From contig CAZASZ010000011.1 of the NCBI GenBank assembly GCA_964487925.1, forward strand, positions 1 through 40,413: 40,413 bases of DNA, in the 5' to 3' direction. How positions within the stretch are numbered: the first letter of the stretch is position 1; each line of letters opens with the position of its first letter. Shown one piece after another: positions 1 to 8,254 of the stretch. Position numbers and translations under genes: made by a program. The DNA comes from RI-283 sp964487925. GTDB taxonomy: Bacteria > Pseudomonadota > Gammaproteobacteria > SZUA-140. The notes beneath the pieces are model-generated. The model did not search any database. It saw only the letters and a program-made list of their open reading frames with translations, and was not told the origin of the DNA.

Positions 1-465
1 TTATTTTTTTGCATGATCCTCTCCAAGGCGCACCGGGCCGCCGTTGTCATCCAAACATTTCTTCATTTCGAGGATATTACCCTCACCTTTCGTGCACGGC
101 ATAAAACGCACCTCGTCCATAATTTCGTCGAGCAAATAGACGCCCAAGCCGCCGGGTTCGAGATTGTTCAACTCCTTAGGCTGCAATACGCCTGGGTCCA
201 CGTGGTCGGCGAAATCGGTCAGGCGAAATATGAGATTCCGGTCGTTGCAAAAGACATCGAGAATGATATCCCCGTCGCACCGCCCCTTATAGGCGTGCTC
301 GATAACGTTCATACAGGCCTCGTTGATTGCCAACACGACACACTCCATGGTCTCGCACTGGCAACTCTTTTGCTGAAGCATGGACTTCAACTGCCGCCTG
401 ACCTCACAGAGATCCTCGGCCCTGGACTTGATCGCGATCCGCCCAAGGTACTCTTTCTCTGACAT
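1..465 (-). CDS. RsbW/SpoIIAB-type anti-sigma factor ATPase (HATPase_c family)
   Basis: The 154-residue protein has the GHKL ATPase signature of anti-sigma/serine kinases: an N box around INEACMNVIEHAY, a degenerate G1 box (LTDFADHVDP) and a G2 box GGLGVYLL. Family members bind a sigma factor or phosphorylate an anti-anti-sigma (STAS) protein in the cytoplasm. No STAS protein or sigma factor lies within the window, so its partner must be beyond the left edge or elsewhere. I chose the ATG at 465 because GGAGG sits 5 nt upstream. The in-frame ATG at 477 has no Shine-Dalgarno and would add only MEVD. The stop codon is the first triplet of the window. The class is secure; whether it is a kinase or a pure anti-sigma factor cannot be told. 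Confidence 0.8.
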   Translation of the reverse strand: MSEKEYLGRIAIKSRAEDLCEVRRQLKSMLQQKSCQCETMECVVLAINEACMNVIEHAYKGRCDGDIILDVFCNDRNLIFRLTDFADHVDPGVLQPKELNNLEPGGLGVYLLDEIMDEVRFMPCTKGEGNILEMKKCLDDNGGPVRLGEDHAKK

Positions 466-627
466 ATCGACCTCCATAGTTCAATCGAGCCGAAAACGGT
501 TCGGAGACCAAACATCATGGATATAATCAAACACCAACCAACTTCATTATCGGCCGCTCTGGTAAAGCAAATACGGTACTACATCCCTGTTCACAACAAA
601 AACACCCGTGCGCCGAGCCACACTAAA

Positions 628-1653
628 CTACCACTGAAAAACGATACCCACCCGTCCAAAATTGCTCGTTAGATCGTTGCTTGTGATCGTGCGGCCACCA
701 AGCGCATAGAGCTGATAGCCAGACTGACTATAGAGATCGCAGCGAGCCATCAGCGTGTTTGAATCCGTGCCATCGATTGCGGACACGCTGTTCTCCCATT
801 GCCCAGAGACCCTTGCCGCCGGGAAATAATAACCCAGTTCGACACGATAATTACTGTCAAGAAAGCCGCTGCCAAGCTCCAACGCGCGGTCAGTCAAGAC
901 GCCGGAGAAATCGCTAAGGATGCGCATATCCAAAGAATATTCATAAAACAGGACATCAGTCACCAGCTCCAGCCGGTCCGAAAAACGATGAACAATGGCG
1001 CCCTTGATGCCATTACCAGTACCGGTAATACGATCGACATCGGGGTCGGAAAACGGCGTGAAGAGTTCGATACTACGAAATATCGAGGTCAACGAGTAAA
1101 TGGAATTTTGCCCATACCATGAGGCTGTACCACTAAAGGCCTTGGTCTTAAGATCCCCCGAGTCACCCCAACTGCGGTAAGAAAACCCCAGCCCGACATG
1201 GTCGCTCACAAAGCCATTGATAGAGAGATAATAGGTCTCGGTAAACAGCTCTCTGGTCGGGGTATCCACTTCGTTCTTACCGTACCCCATCCGAAGAACG
1301 CCACCGTTAGGCCCCACACCGAGATCCAACTCGGTATAGATGTCCTCGTTGCGGCCCGTCGACTGACCATATTCGAGCAGGATTGAACTCGGCATTGAGA
1401 CCTGCTGCTCCACATCTCGTCCGTCAGCTTGGCCGGAAGCGGCCGCTGGCGGCGGCGGAGGGGGCGGCACGGTTAAATCATTGCCAGGGTACCCTGTGCT
1501 TTGACCCCAGACCGGGGAGACTGCGCAAAGACCGAACATCGCTGTCAGCAGGGCAATGCCATAAATCCGTTTTCCCAGACGATTCTGGCACGAAGACGCT
1601 ATGCGATTGCAGATCAACATTGATTCACAATTCCCTATTTGGACAACGCTCAT
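628..1653 (-). CDS. Predicted outer-membrane beta-barrel protein
   Basis: This 341-residue protein has a basic stretch and hydrophobic segment (about residues 28-50, ending SPVWGQS) that looks like a signal peptide. A run of seven prolines and an Ala/Gly-rich linker follow. The rest has alternating aromatic and polar residues typical of beta strands (for example YYLSINGFVSDHVGLGFSYRS) and ends in FGRVGIVFQW, the terminal aromatic expected of a barrel recognised by BAM. No porin family can be named with confidence. The ATG at 1653 overlaps the def stop in an ATGA. An internal ATG at residue 12 would give a more normal signal peptide, so the start is uncertain. It is the last gene of the four-gene coupled unit beginning at 3447. 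Confidence 0.6.
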   Translation of the reverse strand: MSVVQIGNCESMLICNRIASSCQNRLGKRIYGIALLTAMFGLCAVSPVWGQSTGYPGNDLTVPPPPPPPAAASGQADGRDVEQQVSMPSSILLEYGQSTGRNEDIYTELDLGVGPNGGVLRMGYGKNEVDTPTRELFTETYYLSINGFVSDHVGLGFSYRSWGDSGDLKTKAFSGTASWYGQNSIYSLTSIFRSIELFTPFSDPDVDRITGTGNGIKGAIVHRFSDRLELVTDVLFYEYSLDMRILSDFSGVLTDRALELGSGFLDSNYRVELGYYFPAARVSGQWENSVSAIDGTDSNTLMARCDLYSQSGYQLYALGGRTITSNDLTSNFGRVGIVFQW

Positions 1654-2153
1654 TTCGATTCAGGAGCACGCTGAAACAGGTCACTCCGCCGACTCACGAC
1701 GCGATCCAGAAATAACAGGCCATCCAGATGGTCCAGCTCATGCTGCACAACGCGGGCTTCAAAATGGCTCATTTCATACGATTGCGGCTGACCGTGTTCG
1801 TCTACGCACTCCAGCACGATATCCTGCGCACGCACGACGTTGCCGGTCATGTCCGGCACGGAAAGACACCCCTCACGACCCTTGATGGACCCATCCCAAG
1901 ACACAATCTCGGGGTTGACCAATACTAAGCGGCCATGGTTTCGGCCCTTGCGCGCCGAGGCGTCTATGATCACGATGCGGTAACTGCAGCCCACCTGAGG
2001 CGCGGCGATCCCAACAGCCGCCGGACCGGAGCGCATGACCGACTCCATATCGTGTACGAACGCCCGCAGGGCATCATCAAACGCGGTGACAGGCGCGCAG
2101 ATTCGCCGCAGCCGCTCATCGGGCCAGGTAATGACTTCCTTGGCGGCAATCAT
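1650..2153 (-). CDS. def: Peptide deformylase
   Basis: The enzyme removes the formyl group from nascent N-terminal fMet in the cytoplasm. All three family motifs are present: motif 1 as GIAAPQ (residues 48-53), motif 2 as EGCLSVP (94-100, with the metal-ligand Cys) and motif 3 as HELDH (138-142). At 167 residues it has the usual length. I start it at the ATG at 2153, which shares its A with the TGA of the upstream ACT gene (TGATG); an upstream GTG at 2180 lies inside that gene. It is not next to fmt, the usual partner of def, but sits between an ACT-domain gene and an outer-membrane protein gene. It could therefore be a second deformylase paralogue, which cannot be decided from this window. 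Confidence 0.93.
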   Translation of the reverse strand: MIAAKEVITWPDERLRRICAPVTAFDDALRAFVHDMESVMRSGPAAVGIAAPQVGCSYRIVIIDASARKGRNHGRLVLVNPEIVSWDGSIKGREGCLSVPDMTGNVVRAQDIVLECVDEHGQPQSYEMSHFEARVVQHELDHLDGLLFLDRVVSRRSDLFQRAPESK

Positions 2154-2674
2154 CAGGCAATCATCGTGTCCATGAGACACACGGACACGTCGAGATCACA
2201 CAGACCATCTTCGATCAAAAGGCGCGCAATGTCATCCGCTTCCAACGGGCACTGCCCTTCTATGTGCAAGACATAAAGTGGCCGCTCGGCACTGCCCGCC
2301 ACGGTCGACTCAAGGTCGGAGATATTGAACCCGCACTTGACCAGACAGCGGGTCGCCTGGGCCACGATACCGGAGCGATCGGCACCGCCGATCGTGACTC
2401 GAATATTCGGTTCGGGATATTCATGAAAAGACCCCTCGGCCGGATCGAGATGGATGCGAAGTTCGAGCTCCCCGGCTAAGCGTTGAAGCGCGCCGACAAG
2501 CACGGCGCTGTCCCCATCCATGCCCACCATCAACATGATGGTGAAATTCCCACCGAGACGCAGCATGGAGGCCTCGCCGAGTAGACAGCCTGACTCATAT
2601 AAGATCTGAGACACTTTTGCGACGATTCCGATTTGGTCACGCCCGACCAGCGTAAGCATATACCATGATTCCAT
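2153..2674 (-). CDS. Double ACT-domain regulator, GcvR-like
   Basis: The protein has 173 residues with two ACT domains, at about 4-80 (beginning YMLTLVGRDQIGIVAKVSQIL) and 90-165 (beginning NIRVTIGGADRSGIVAQATR). This is the architecture of GcvR, the glycine-cleavage repressor accessory protein of E. coli, which senses glycine and binds GcvA. No DNA-binding domain is visible, as expected for that family. Its start codon shares one base with the stop of the ankyrin lipoprotein gene (TAATG), and its stop overlaps the def start, so the three are probably translated in a coupled way. Function by family is likely regulatory binding of a small amino acid; glycine as ligand is inference. glyA is present about 10 kb away. 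Confidence 0.8.
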   Translation of the reverse strand: MESWYMLTLVGRDQIGIVAKVSQILYESGCLLGEASMLRLGGNFTIMLMVGMDGDSAVLVGALQRLAGELELRIHLDPAEGSFHEYPEPNIRVTIGGADRSGIVAQATRCLVKCGFNISDLESTVAGSAERPLYVLHIEGQCPLEADDIARLLIEDGLCDLDVSVCLMDTMIA

Positions 2675-3447
2675 TATCGCTTCTCCTTAGGCGCCTGTTT
2701 CGCAAACGCTTCGAGATACGCGGCCAATGCCACATGGCCCTGTTGACGCGCCCACGTGACGGCCATTTCGCCATCCTTGTTCCTGGCCAGCACATTAGCG
2801 CCCTGCGCGATCAAATACTCGACGATATCCCGCTGCCCCTGACGCGCAGCTCGCATCAAGGCCGTATGACCATCCAACGTCCGCGCGTTCACGTCGGCAC
2901 CGTCTTCAACCAGAAACCGACAGATGGACATGTGCCCCATGTAGGCTGCGGCCATCAGTGGCGTCAAACCGTTATCATTATGAGCATTGATATCCGCGCC
3001 ATGCTCGACCAAGGGCCGGATCACCGCTACGTCATCATTCGGCGGCATAATCATCATGGCAGTGTTTCCCATCCGGTCGACGACATCGACCTTGGCGCCC
3101 CGCTCCAGCAATTGACGTTCGATATCGGGCTGGCCGGTCGAAACGGCCATCATCAACGCCGTGACGCCCAGGTCGCCCTTTATGTCTACCTCAGGCTTGC
3201 GACTCATCAGCAGATGCGCGATATCGGATCGGTTGGCGCGAACGGCCACCGTCAGTATAGAATCGCCACTTCGCGTCCTGGCGTTGACATTCGATCCGGA
3301 CGCCAAAAGATGGGCAACCATTTTCGCGTCTCCATCCTGGACAGCGTCCACGATCTCGGGTTGGGAGCAAGCGCTCAACAGCGACATCAGAACGAGCAGA
3401 ATTAACCCGGTACGAACCGGGGGCATATTTCGCATATTTCTATTCAT
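2674..3447 (-). CDS. Ankyrin-repeat lipoprotein (short)
   Basis: This 257-residue protein has a type II signal peptide with the lipobox LLSAC (Cys about residue 27). About seven ankyrin repeats fill the remainder, with typical cores such as NGLTPLMAAAYMGH and DGHTALMRAARQGQ. Serine follows the lipid-modified Cys, so by the +2 rule it should go to the outer membrane, facing the periplasm. Bacterial ankyrin proteins mediate protein-protein contacts; no partner is evident. It heads the overlapping unit ankyrin - ACT - def - barrel. Alternative ATGs at residues 5 and 8 give equally good signal peptides. A larger relative lies at 14657-16588. Confidence 0.85.
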   Translation of the reverse strand: MNRNMRNMPPVRTGLILLVLMSLLSACSQPEIVDAVQDGDAKMVAHLLASGSNVNARTRSGDSILTVAVRANRSDIAHLLMSRKPEVDIKGDLGVTALMMAVSTGQPDIERQLLERGAKVDVVDRMGNTAMMIMPPNDDVAVIRPLVEHGADINAHNDNGLTPLMAAAYMGHMSICRFLVEDGADVNARTLDGHTALMRAARQGQRDIVEYLIAQGANVLARNKDGEMAVTWARQQGHVALAAYLEAFAKQAPKEKR

Positions 3448-3637
3448 GACTCTTTTCAGTTAGTATATGCCTCTCGTTGAGGCCATCGTAGTTCGAGTGG
3501 GACGGTAACGACTTGCAAAAATCTCAAGTTTAGGCACTTCATGCTGACCACATAACCCATCGACTTTGCGCTTCAGTTAAGGCACTTTAGGCCAGTTCAG
3601 AGATCTAGGCAACAGCACACACAGCAACAACAATATT

Positions 3638-3684
3638 AGGTGCTCACAAAGGCGGCGGATTCGCCGAACCTAGTCCCAGCACCC
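3638..3684 (+). promoter_or_regulatory. Candidate structured 5' leader element of metK
   Basis: Nested complementarity lies just upstream of metK. An outer 6-bp helix pairs 3639-3644 (GGTGCT) with 3678-3683 (AGCACC). An inner 5-bp G/C helix pairs 3653-3657 (CGGCG) with 3662-3666 (CGCCG) around a GATT loop. GG at 3651-3652 can pair with CC at 3669-3670 across a two-A bulge. The unpaired segments CACAA and AGTCCC flank the inner stem. The metK Shine-Dalgarno (AAGAGG, 3694-3699) starts about 10 nt after the outer helix. By eye it does not fit the SAM-I, SAM-II, SAM/SAH or SAH riboswitch consensus. A ligand-sensing role is inference from its position before an AdoMet synthetase. Confidence 0.4.
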
Positions 3685-3704
3685 CCTACCGGCAAGAGGA
3701 AACC

Positions 3705-4865
3705 ATGACCCGTTCTTATCTGTTTACTTCAGAATCCGTTTCAGAAGGCCACCCCGACAAGGTCGCCGATCAAATCTCAGACGCTATCCTGGACTCCATC
3801 CTCGCCGAGGATCCGCGCAGTCGCGTCGCTTGTGAAACCCTGATCAATACCGGCATGGCCATTCTGTCGGGCGAAATCACGACGAACGCGCATCCGGATA
3901 TGACCTCCGTCGTCCGCGAAACGATTCGCGAGATCGGTTATAACAGCTCCGAGATTGGTTTCGACTGTGACACCTGCGCCGTACTAATCTCGCTCGACAA
4001 ACAGTCGGCCGATATCGCCATGGGTGTCAATGAGGACGAAAGTCATGAACAGGGCGCCGGCGACCAGGGGCTGATGTTCGGCTACGCGAGCAATGAGACC
4101 GACGTGCTGATGCCTGCACCGATCACCTTCGCCCACCGCCTTGTCGAACGCCAGGCGGCCGTGCGCAAGAATGGCACCCTGTCCTGGTTGCGCCCGGATG
4201 CCAAGAGCCAGGTCACCTTCCGTTACGAAGATGACCGCCCAGTCGGTATCGATGCCGTCGTGCTTTCAACCCAGCACAACCCCGAAATCGACAATAAGGT
4301 CCTCAAAGAAGCCGTCATGGATGAAATTATTTTGCCCGTGTTGCCTAGCGAGTGGATCGACAAGGACACAACTTTTTATATTAACCCGACCGGGCGCTTC
4401 GTGATTGGCGGCCCCGTCGGTGACTGCGGGCTAACCGGTCGCAAGATCATCGTCGACACATACGGCGGCATGGCCCGTCACGGCGGCGGCGCCTTCTCTG
4501 GCAAAGACCCGTCCAAAGTCGACCGCTCCGCCGCGTATGCTGGTCGATACGTTGCCAAGAATATCGTCGCCGCAGGGCTGGCCGAACGCTGTGAGATCCA
4601 GGTCTCCTACGCCATCGGCGTCGCCGAGCCAACCTCGATCAGCGTGCAGACCTTTGGCACCAGCAACATCGCCGAGGGCAAGATCGTCGAACTCGTACGC
4701 GAGCACTTCGACCTGCGCGCCGGTGGTCTGACCCGCATGCTGGACCTGCTGCGTCCCATCTATCGCAAGACGGCGGCCTACGGACACTTCGGCCGCGAGG
4801 ATGCGGACTTCACCTGGGAATCAACGGATAAGGCCGATACCCTGCGCGCCGCAGCCGGACTTTAG
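3705..4865 (+). CDS. metK: S-adenosylmethionine synthetase
   Basis: MetK makes S-adenosylmethionine from methionine and ATP, releasing phosphate and diphosphate, as a cytoplasmic tetramer. The 386-residue protein matches the family throughout: GHPDK near the N terminus (ATP binding), EQGAGDQGLMFGYA in the middle, NPTGRFVIGGP, the P-loop-like GGGAFSGKDPSKVDRSAAY, and a C-terminal AAYGHFGRE. Length equals that of E. coli MetK. AAGAGG lies 5 nt before the ATG. It is followed after 57 nt by ahcY and then metF, a methionine/AdoMet recycling cluster. A possible RNA structure precedes it (3638-3684). No convincing sigma-70 promoter was found in the 257-nt upstream region. Confidence 0.98.
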   Translation: MTRSYLFTSESVSEGHPDKVADQISDAILDSILAEDPRSRVACETLINTGMAILSGEITTNAHPDMTSVVRETIREIGYNSSEIGFDCDTCAVLISLDKQSADIAMGVNEDESHEQGAGDQGLMFGYASNETDVLMPAPITFAHRLVERQAAVRKNGTLSWLRPDAKSQVTFRYEDDRPVGIDAVVLSTQHNPEIDNKVLKEAVMDEIILPVLPSEWIDKDTTFYINPTGRFVIGGPVGDCGLTGRKIIVDTYGGMARHGGGAFSGKDPSKVDRSAAYAGRYVAKNIVAAGLAERCEIQVSYAIGVAEPTSISVQTFGTSNIAEGKIVELVREHFDLRAGGLTRMLDLLRPIYRKTAAYGHFGREDADFTWESTDKADTLRAAAGL

Positions 4866-4922
4866 GGCCAAACGATCGCACACACCATACCCCGTTTAAG
4901 TAATTTCGATTAAGGAGTTTAT

Positions 4923-6236
4923 ATGAGCAGCCAACCCGTAACCAATCTCAACCCCGACTATAAAGTCGCTGATATCAGCCTGGCCGAATGGGGCCGCAAG
5001 GAAGTCGCAATCGCCGAGACCGAGATGCCCGGCCTCATGGCCCTCCGTGAAGAATATGCCGGTCAGAAGCCGCTCAAAGGCGCACGTATTGCCGGCTGCC
5101 TGCATATGACCATCCAGACCGCAGTGCTCATGGAAACCCTCGTGGATCTAGGCGCCGAGATCCGCTGGTCGTCGTGCAATATCTTCTCGACTCAGGATCA
5201 GGCCGCGGCAGCCATGGCCGCCGCCGACATCCCGACCTTCGCCTGGAAGGGTGAGTCGGAGGAAGAGTTTTGGTGGTGTATCGAGCAGACCATTTTCGGT
5301 CCCGACGGCTGGCGCCCGAACATGATCCTTGATGACGGTGGTGACTTGACCCAGATCATGCATGAAAAGTATCCCGAGCTGCTCGGGGACGTTCGCGGTC
5401 TCTCCGAGGAGACCACAACCGGCGTGCACCGGCTCTACGAGATGATGAAGGAGGGCTCACTTAAGGTCCCCGCCATTAACGTCAATGATTCAGTCACGAA
5501 ATCCAAGTTCGATAACCTGTACGGTTGCCGTGAGTCATTGCTGGACGGAATCAAGCGCGCTACCGATGTCATGATTGCGGGCAAGATCTGCGTCGTGCTG
5601 GGTTACGGCGACGTCGGCAAGGGCTGCGCCCAGGCCTTCCGCGGCATGGGCGCCACTGTCTTGGTCACCGAGATCGATCCGATCTGCGCACTGCAGGCCG
5701 CGATGGAAGGCTATCGCGTCGTCGACATGACATCGATTGCCGGACAAGGCGACATCTTCGTCACGACGACAGGCAACGTCAATGTCATCACTCACGACCA
5801 CATGCAGGCCATGAAGAACGAGGCCATCGTGTGCAACATCGGCCACTTCGACTCCGAAATCGATATCGCCTCGCTGCGCGATTATCAGTGGGAAAATATC
5901 AAGCCGCAGGTCGACCACGTGATCTTCCCCGACGGCAAGAAACTCATCGTCCTGGCCGAAGGTCGCCTGGTCAATCTGGGTTGCGCCACCGGTCACCCGA
6001 GCTTCGTCATGTCGGCGTCGTTCACCAATCAGGTCATGGCCCAAATCGAGCTCTGGCAACACCACGACAACTATAAAAACGAGGTCTATGTGCTGCCCAA
6101 GCAACTCGACGAGAAGGTGGCGCGCCTGCATCTAATGCGTATCGGGGTTAACCTGACCGAGCTGACCTCCGAGCAATCCAAGTACCTCGGCATCCCGGTC
6201 GAAGGCCCATACAAACCAGAGCATTACCGCTACTAA
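4923..6236 (+). CDS. ahcY: S-adenosylhomocysteine hydrolase
   Basis: The enzyme splits S-adenosylhomocysteine into homocysteine and adenosine with tightly bound NAD+, relieving product inhibition of methyltransferases. The 437-residue protein carries the Rossmann motif GYGDVGKG (about residue 227), the substrate-site segments NVNDSVTKSKFDN and GHFDSEID, and the family's C-terminal ending KPEHYRY. The start is set by a strong AAGGAG 6 nt upstream. It follows metK by 57 nt without a visible terminator and is followed by a strong intrinsic terminator at 6247-6278. This makes metK-ahcY a natural transcription unit. No SAH-riboswitch consensus was found in front of it. Confidence 0.98.
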   Translation: MSSQPVTNLNPDYKVADISLAEWGRKEVAIAETEMPGLMALREEYAGQKPLKGARIAGCLHMTIQTAVLMETLVDLGAEIRWSSCNIFSTQDQAAAAMAAADIPTFAWKGESEEEFWWCIEQTIFGPDGWRPNMILDDGGDLTQIMHEKYPELLGDVRGLSEETTTGVHRLYEMMKEGSLKVPAINVNDSVTKSKFDNLYGCRESLLDGIKRATDVMIAGKICVVLGYGDVGKGCAQAFRGMGATVLVTEIDPICALQAAMEGYRVVDMTSIAGQGDIFVTTTGNVNVITHDHMQAMKNEAIVCNIGHFDSEIDIASLRDYQWENIKPQVDHVIFPDGKKLIVLAEGRLVNLGCATGHPSFVMSASFTNQVMAQIELWQHHDNYKNEVYVLPKQLDEKVARLHLMRIGVNLTELTSEQSKYLGIPVEGPYKPEHYRY

Positions 6237-6246
6237 GACCACACCC

Positions 6247-6278
6247 AGGCCGGGGCTCACGCCCCGGCCTTTTGTTTT
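6247..6278 (+). terminator. Strong rho-independent terminator after ahcY
   Basis: A perfect 10-bp, very G/C-rich stem pairs 6247-6256 with 6261-6270 around a TCAC loop, followed by TTTTGTTTT. It lies 10 nt after the ahcY stop and only about 20 nt ahead of the metF start. metF must therefore depend on read-through, or on a promoter overlapping this region. Confidence 0.9.
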
Positions 6279-6284
6279 ACAGTT

Positions 6285-6298
6285 GAGGTCAGCGACCT
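6285..6298 (+). promoter_or_regulatory. Hairpin covering the metF ribosome-binding site
   Basis: AGGTC (6286-6290) and GACCT (6294-6298) are perfect inverted repeats separated by AGC and end directly at the metF ATG. The only Shine-Dalgarno-like sequence, GAGG at 6285-6288, is inside the 5' arm, so the hairpin would hide it. It is short (5 bp, 3-nt loop) and could be chance. Confidence 0.35.
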
Positions 6299-7180
6299 AT
6301 GGAATCCCAGAAAAAGTTTCCCAAGGCCTTCAGTTTCGAATTCTTCCCCCCGAAGACACCCGAGGGCGCCGAGAAGCTGCGCCACGTCGGCGTGGAGCTC
6401 GCCAAGCTAGAACCTTGTTTCTTCTCCGTCACGTTTGGCGCCGGCGGCTCAACCCGTGATCGCACGCTTGCAGCCGTGACCGACATTCACGAGCACACCG
6501 GAGTCGATGTCGCGCCACATCTATCGTGTATCGGATCGACCAAAGAGAACATACGCGAGATTCTGACCACCTACATCGACTCCGGTGTCCGGCACTTGGT
6601 CGCGCTACGCGGAGATATGCCCTCCGGTATGAACGAACCAGGCGCATTCCACTACGCAAACGAGTTGGTCGCGTTTATCCGCGAGGAGACCGGCGATCAC
6701 TTCTTCATTGAAGTCGCAGCCTATCCCGAGTTTCATCCTCAGGCCAACAATGCCCAACGTGATATCGAACACTTCTGCGACAAGGTAAAGGCAGGCGCCG
6801 ATTCGGCGCTAACCCAATATTTTTACAACGCCGACGCCTATTTCCAGTTTGTCGCCGACTGTGAAAAACGGGGTGTCGATATCCCCATCGTGCCCGGGAT
6901 CATGCCGATCACCAACTATACCCAGCTGGCTCGCTTTTCGGACGCCTGCGGCGCCGAGATTCCACGTTGGATCCGGCGGCGGCTTGAGTCTTTCGGTGAT
7001 GACACAGCCTCGATTCAGTCTTTTGGGCAAGAGGTCATGACTCAACTCTGCCAAAAGCTACTCGATGGTGGCGCACCCGGCCTGCATTTCTACTCCATGA
7101 ATCGGGCGGAACCGACTCTTGCCATATGGAAGGCGCTCGGCCTGTCCAGTAACAAAGCTGAGCGGAACAAACAACTCTAA
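6299..7180 (+). CDS. metF: 5,10-methylenetetrahydrofolate reductase
   Basis: MetF reduces methylene-THF to 5-methyl-THF using FAD, supplying the methyl group for methionine synthase. The 293-residue sequence has the family's start (FSFEFFPPKT), the VTFGAGGSTRDRT segment, the LRGD motif in HLVALRGDMPSG, EVAAYPEFHP, and the FAD/folate barrel segment DSALTQYFYNAD. Length matches E. coli MetF (296). It lies downstream of the ahcY terminator and is followed by its own terminator at 7202-7227. Its ribosome-binding site may be masked by a small hairpin. Together with metK and ahcY it covers three of the four methionine-cycle steps; only the methionine synthase catalytic protein is missing here. Confidence 0.97.
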   Translation: MESQKKFPKAFSFEFFPPKTPEGAEKLRHVGVELAKLEPCFFSVTFGAGGSTRDRTLAAVTDIHEHTGVDVAPHLSCIGSTKENIREILTTYIDSGVRHLVALRGDMPSGMNEPGAFHYANELVAFIREETGDHFFIEVAAYPEFHPQANNAQRDIEHFCDKVKAGADSALTQYFYNADAYFQFVADCEKRGVDIPIVPGIMPITNYTQLARFSDACGAEIPRWIRRRLESFGDDTASIQSFGQEVMTQLCQKLLDGGAPGLHFYSMNRAEPTLAIWKALGLSSNKAERNKQL

Positions 7181-7201
7181 GACTTAACAAGCCGTTGAAA
7201 G

Positions 7202-7227
7202 ACGCGCCCAAGGGATGGCGCGTTTTT
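7202..7227 (+). terminator. Rho-independent terminator after metF
   Basis: A 7-bp stem pairs ACGCGCC (7202-7208) with GGCGCGT (7217-7223) around an 8-nt loop, followed by TTTTT. It lies 21 nt after the metF stop, between metF and the convergent thiL. Confidence 0.85.
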
Positions 7228-7237
7228 CAGCTGCCAG

Positions 7238-8218
7238 TTAACGGAAGTGTTCGTAGCCCGTTCGTTCTAGGATAAAGGGATGGCCATCGTCATGCACTAG
7301 GCTTAAACCTTTCCGCTCGGTAATCCGACCGATGACGCGCCAAGGAACCTCCCAGTTGGCTGACACCGCCTCAAGCCGAGGCAGTTGATCCTCGGGTACG
7401 GTGAAACAAAGCTCGTAATCATCCCCGGCAGACAAGGCCAGCCGTAGCGCCTCGTCCGGCGCCAGCTCCTCAGTACAACTCAGGAAGGCATCGGACAATG
7501 GCACAGCATCTACCTCAACCTCAGCCCCGAAACCGCTAGCTTCAAGGATATGTCCCAGATCGGCAGACAGGCCATCCGAGATATCGATTGCCGCGGATGC
7601 CAGCGCTCTTAAACCGACACCCTCACGGACACGTGGACTCGGACGGTCAAGACGTTGATCAAGGTAGTTTCGATCTGAATTCTGATGACCTCGGCCCGAC
7701 TGCTGACGCAACCTCAGTGCAAGGCCGGCATCACCAATGGTTCCGGTCACACAGATGAGATCGCCTGGTCCGGCGCCGCTACGAAGGGTGGCCTGCCCCG
7801 ACGGAACGTGGCCGTGCAACTGCGATGTAATGCAGAGTGGTCCTCTGGTCGTATCGCCACCCACGAGTTCAACCCCGAATGCCTGCGTCAGGCCAAGAAG
7901 GCCTTCGCTGAATGCGGCCAGCCAAGCTTCATCAACGCGGGGAAGGACAAGTGCCAAGGTCGCCCATGCGGGCTCCGCCGCCATCGCGGCCATGTCACTC
8001 AAGCTGACCGCAAGGGCCTTATGGCCAATGCCTTCCGGATCATCATTTAGGGCAAAATGGACATCGGCGACTAACGTATCCATGGACACAACAAGCTGAT
8101 GCCCGCTCGGCACATCCAGGATCGCGGCATCGTCACCAACACCTAAGACAACATCCCCGCGTCCGAGCGAAGACTTGAAATAGCGATCAATCAGCTCGAA
8201 TTCGGTCGCTTCGGACAT
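7238..8218 (-). CDS. thiL: Thiamine-monophosphate kinase
   Basis: ThiL phosphorylates thiamine monophosphate to the active cofactor thiamine diphosphate. The 326-residue protein shows the AIR-synthase-like fold markers: N-terminal LGVGDDAAILDVP (metal and ATP ligands), SMDTLVADVHF, LSDMAAMAAEP, LVGGDTTRGP, and C-terminal DISDGLSADLGHI and SAGDDYELCFTV. It is the last gene of the glyA-nrdR-rib-nusB run, 36 nt after nusB, its usual position in gammaproteobacteria. No strong Shine-Dalgarno precedes the ATG at 8218, so translation may depend on coupling with nusB. Confidence 0.97.
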   Translation of the reverse strand: MSEATEFELIDRYFKSSLGRGDVVLGVGDDAAILDVPSGHQLVVSMDTLVADVHFALNDDPEGIGHKALAVSLSDMAAMAAEPAWATLALVLPRVDEAWLAAFSEGLLGLTQAFGVELVGGDTTRGPLCITSQLHGHVPSGQATLRSGAGPGDLICVTGTIGDAGLALRLRQQSGRGHQNSDRNYLDQRLDRPSPRVREGVGLRALASAAIDISDGLSADLGHILEASGFGAEVEVDAVPLSDAFLSCTEELAPDEALRLALSAGDDYELCFTVPEDQLPRLEAVSANWEVPWRVIGRITERKGLSLVHDDGHPFILERTGYEHFR

Positions 8219-8254
8219 GGCGTTTGGTGCGTAACCGCATCCTCTAGGACTGTA

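Noticed and set aside
4866..4922. SAH riboswitch in front of ahcY
   Set aside because: The 57-nt gap is too short and lacks the consensus segments; the metK upstream region also fails to match it.
5535..6131. Minus-strand open frame opposite ahcY
   Set aside because: Antisense shadow caused by G/C-biased third positions; no ribosome-binding site or family features.
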